From: an uncultured Lachnospiraceae bacterium
GTDB lineage: Bacteria > Bacillota > Clostridia > Lachnospirales > Lachnospiraceae
Assembly: GCA_910588845.1 (NCBI GenBank)
Contig: CAJURU010000012.1
Span: forward strand, 1-64,000
Direction: 5' to 3'
Length of the DNA stretch: 64,000 nt
The position numbers were made by a program, and so were the translations under genes. Shown one piece after another: positions 62,027 through 64,000 of this stretch (the first letter of the stretch is position 1; every line of letters begins with the position of its first letter). Under the pieces are notes generated by a model. It was not told where the DNA came from. It was given only the letters and a program-made list of their open reading frames with translations, and searched no databases.

Positions 62027-63577
62027 ATGAATGGCAAGCGAGCAGTTTTGTATTTGAGACTTTCCAAAGAAGATCTGCACAAGATAAGGGAGGGCGACGA
62101 CAGCGCCAGCATCAAAAACCAACGGCTGATGTTAATGGAATATGCGTTGGCAATGGGGTATCAGATTACGGACGTCTATTCTGATGATGATGAGAGCGGA
62201 CTATACGACAGCAGGCCAGGCTTTGAACGGATGATGGAGGACGCCAGGCTGGGCAAATTTGATCTTGTGATCGCCAAAAGCCAGTCAAGATTTTCCCGCA
62301 ATATGGAGCATATCGAGAAGTATCTGCACCATGATTTCCCACTGCTTGGCATACGCTTTATCGGCGTGGCGGACAATGCTGACACCGAGAATTTGGGCAA
62401 CAAAAAGGCGAGGCAGATTAATGGGCTTGTCAACGAGTGGTACTGCGAAGATTTGTCCGACAATATCCGCTCTGTGTTCAAAGCCAAAATGAAAGCGGGA
62501 CAGTTTTTAGGCTCTTCCTGTCCATATGGTTACCGCAAAGACCCCGAGAATCACAATCATCTGTTGATTGACGAGTATGCGGCGTCGATTGTCCGCAGAA
62601 TATTTGCACTCTATCTCGAAGGATATGGAAAAGGCAGAATAGCCGCTATGCTTTCCGCAGAGGGCGTGCTGATTCCCACACGCTACAAGCAGGAAGTTCT
62701 TGGCGTTTCTTACAGCAACAGCAGATTGCTGCCGCAGACTAAGGCGTGGTCTTACCAGACAATACATACTATTCTGGGAAATCCGGTTTACACTGGAATG
62801 CTTGTTCAGAATAAATATAACAAATTATCCTACAAGGACAAGCGGAAAGTAAAGACGCCCAAAGAGTCCTGGATTATTGCAGAAAATACCCATGAGCCTA
62901 TCATTGACAAGCATACGTTTGCGTTGGTTCAGGAACTGTCTGGGCAGCGAACGAGGGCTGTGCATACTGCGCCCAACGGTTTGTTTTCCGGGAAACTGTT
63001 CTGTGCAGATTGCAAGAAATCTATGGAGCGGCTGTATGCCAGACATGGGGAGCGCGGGTTTATCGGTTATGTCTGCAAAACTTATAAAAAGCAGGGAAAG
63101 CGATTTTGTGAAAGCCACAAGATATTAAAGGAGGAATTAGAACAGGCAGTATTCTCTTCTCTAAAGGATGAAATAACGAGTATACTTACGGACAGCGACA
63201 AGCAAGAACTGCGGCAGTTTGAAGCGGCAAACTTGCACAGAGACAGTACTTCGGAGCAAATTGAAATATTGCGGGGCCAAATGGAGAAAATACAGAAATA
63301 TAAGAAAGGGGCTTTTGAAAAATACCTTGACAATGTTATAATGGAATCTGACTACAGACAGTATACGAAGCAGTATGACAGCCGGCTTATAGAGCTCGAA
63401 CGTCATATTCGTGCACTTTCAGGTATCAGTGATGCACAAAAGGTACGGCAGGGTGTGGATACGACGAAAGAAACTATTGATAAGTTAGAGAGGCGTGTTG
63501 TCATAGAATTGATTGATAAGATTGAAGTCGGTGTGGATGGATCATTGACGATCTACTATAAATTTGAAGCCCCATAG
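62027..63577 (+). CDS. Large serine site-specific recombinase
   Basis: A 516-residue integrase/excisionase. The N-terminal resolvase domain (about 1-150) has AVLYLRLSKED with the nucleophile serine, DDDESGLYDSRPGFERMM and KSQSRFSRNMEH. The recombinase domain (about 160-290) has PYGYRKDPENHN and the IHTILGNPVYTGMLVQNKY motif. A zinc ribbon (about 318-370; LFCADCKKSM..VCKTYK..FCESH) and a C-terminal coiled coil (about 395-480) complete it. All parts needed for integration and excision appear intact. AGAGGGGG precedes the ATG. The stop is 59 bp from the right junction, the usual placement beside attR. Confidence 0.95.
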   Translation: MNGKRAVLYLRLSKEDLHKIREGDDSASIKNQRLMLMEYALAMGYQITDVYSDDDESGLYDSRPGFERMMEDARLGKFDLVIAKSQSRFSRNMEHIEKYLHHDFPLLGIRFIGVADNADTENLGNKKARQINGLVNEWYCEDLSDNIRSVFKAKMKAGQFLGSSCPYGYRKDPENHNHLLIDEYAASIVRRIFALYLEGYGKGRIAAMLSAEGVLIPTRYKQEVLGVSYSNSRLLPQTKAWSYQTIHTILGNPVYTGMLVQNKYNKLSYKDKRKVKTPKESWIIAENTHEPIIDKHTFALVQELSGQRTRAVHTAPNGLFSGKLFCADCKKSMERLYARHGERGFIGYVCKTYKKQGKRFCESHKILKEELEQAVFSSLKDEITSILTDSDKQELRQFEAANLHRDSTSEQIEILRGQMEKIQKYKKGAFEKYLDNVIMESDYRQYTKQYDSRLIELERHIRALSGISDAQKVRQGVDTTKETIDKLERRVVIELIDKIEVGVDGSLTIYYKFEAP

Positions 63578-64000
63578 CTTTTGCGGCATACTTGCATCGG
63601 GCAAAGTGCAGGTATGGTTCCCCATCCTATAGGAAGCACAGGCGTCGTTGGCACTGGCAACAGAGATACATTTGAGCATGGTGTCAACGGTCTGTGTCTC
63701 GCCAGGCTCCAAAAATACCTGTGAGCCGCCCATGCTGGCGGCATACTCGGAGACCGTCACCGTGTCGTCGAGAGAGATTTTCCCCTCTTGCAGAGCATCA
63801 AAAATCAAAATCATCGTCATAATCTTGGTGATGCTGGCCGGGTGCCTTTGCATGTCGGGCTCTTTTTCATAGATGACTTGGCCGGTGGAGGCTTCCATCA
63901 GCACTACAGAGGGTGCGGATACGGAGAGCTCCGCTGCTGCGGTGTTGCTTTCCATATCAGTTTGGGGCTGTGTTCCGGTCTCCGTACCGGCTTGTGTACC
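63542..64000 (-). pseudogene. dacF: dacF-like D-Ala-D-Ala carboxypeptidase, 5' part (split gene, runs off window)
   Basis: The minus-strand frame from the window edge reads ELSVSAPSVVLMEASTG, QRHPASITKIMTMILIFDAL (SxxK box SITK) and LKCISVASANDAC (SxN box SAN). Homology to penicillin-binding-type carboxypeptidases stops at 63637. Element sequence then adds about 31 unrelated codons to a stop at 63542. The start codon and signal peptide lie beyond 64000. The missing remainder, beginning CVAMAEH and including the KTG box, is at 49763-50557. Gene products of this type trim peptidoglycan stem peptides. DacF in Bacillus is a forespore protein, but which paralogue this is cannot be told here. Confidence 0.92.
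63637..63640. other. Right recombination junction (att core CACA)
   Basis: Element sequence CCTATAGGAAG leads into CACA, which is followed by dacF sequence GGCGTCGTTGGC. It pairs with the identical core at 50554-50557. Confidence 0.82.

Larger units (their letters stand above)
50554..63640. mobile_element. 13-kb serine-recombinase element inserted in dacF
   Basis: The segment between the two dacF parts; one unit is 13,083 bp (50558-63640). It encodes a large serine recombinase at its right end, a 44-aa basic ORF before it, and cargo: iorA, iorB, two AMP-forming CoA ligases, a LytTR response regulator, a 24-aa ORF, a secreted propeller-like protein, a GHKL kinase and a transglutaminase-like secreted protein. 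I see no relaxase, replication, type IV secretion or phage structural gene. Removing it joins AACGACGCCTGT to GTGGCCATGGCA and restores the dacF frame. Base composition looks like the host, suggesting a source in a related lineage. Confidence 0.85.

Noticed and set aside
50558..63636. A prophage or integrative conjugative element.
   Set aside because: No capsid, portal, terminase, relaxase, type IV secretion or replication gene is visible in any frame. Only the recombinase and a small ORF relate to mobility.

Overview
The window reads as a chromosomal segment of a gut-type Clostridia bacterium, most likely a Lachnospiraceae (inferred from family resemblances and gene order; no 16S is present). 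It has moderate G+C, GGAGG-type ribosome binding sites, sigma-A promoters (several with extended -10), a tRNA without encoded CCA, and typical Firmicutes blocks: infC-rpmI-rplT, rimP-nusA-ylxR-ylxQ-infB-rbfA-nrnA-truB-ribF and rpsO-pnp.

Layout. 0-2.6 kb: MazF-type toxin, CBS-domain membrane protein, YebC. 2.6-3.1 kb: a palindrome-rich intergenic repeat with a second copy at 49.65 kb. 3.1-8.5 kb: a secreted multidomain GH59 enzyme and a GH5 endoglucanase. 8.6-11.4 kb: O-acetylhomoserine sulfhydrylase and glycogen synthase. 11.4-12.1 kb: a scar holding the C-terminal half of a TIR-domain protein and an IS110-family transposase remnant. 12.2-26.7 kb: tepA-like protease, FtsK/SpoIIIE, fhs, folD, a zinc-ribbon/TPR protein, pheA, a DUF815 ATPase, ppx, ppk1 and a HAD phosphatase. 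26.7-31.2 kb: a PHP phosphoesterase and two secreted proteins (CAP domain; bacterial Ig-like repeats). 31.3-43.3 kb: translation-factor operons with a leader attenuator, an ATT-initiated infC and a tRNA-Glu, ending in a Na/Pi cotransporter. 43.4-49.6 kb: NlpC/P60 hydrolase, rpsO, pnp, a subtilisin-like protease and cardiolipin synthase.

The main discovery is at 49.8-64 kb. A D-Ala-D-Ala carboxypeptidase gene (dacF-like, minus strand) is split in two. Its 3' part lies at 49763-50557 and its 5' part at 63637-64000, running off the window. Joining the parts at a shared 4-bp core (CACA on the plus strand) restores one uninterrupted frame with SxxK, SxN and KTG motifs in order. The intervening 13,083 bp ends next to a large serine recombinase gene that stops 59 bp before the right junction and is preceded by a 44-aa basic ORF. 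This is therefore a precise serine-recombinase insertion. It carries no visible conjugation, replication or phage genes. Its cargo is metabolic and sensory: indolepyruvate:ferredoxin oxidoreductase (iorAB), a phenylacetate-CoA ligase, a second acyl-CoA ligase, a LytTR response regulator with a candidate direct-repeat operator, a 24-aa ORF, a secreted propeller-like protein, a GHKL histidine kinase and a secreted transglutaminase-like protein. Excision should restore dacF, so the element may act as a skin-like switch.

Working together: iorAB and the two ligases can link aromatic amino acid-derived 2-oxoacids to aryl-acyl-CoA and aryl acetate with ferredoxin reduction. The neighbouring two-component system and surface proteins form an unlinked sensory/surface module on the same element. 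The rest of the window is mostly core chromosome.
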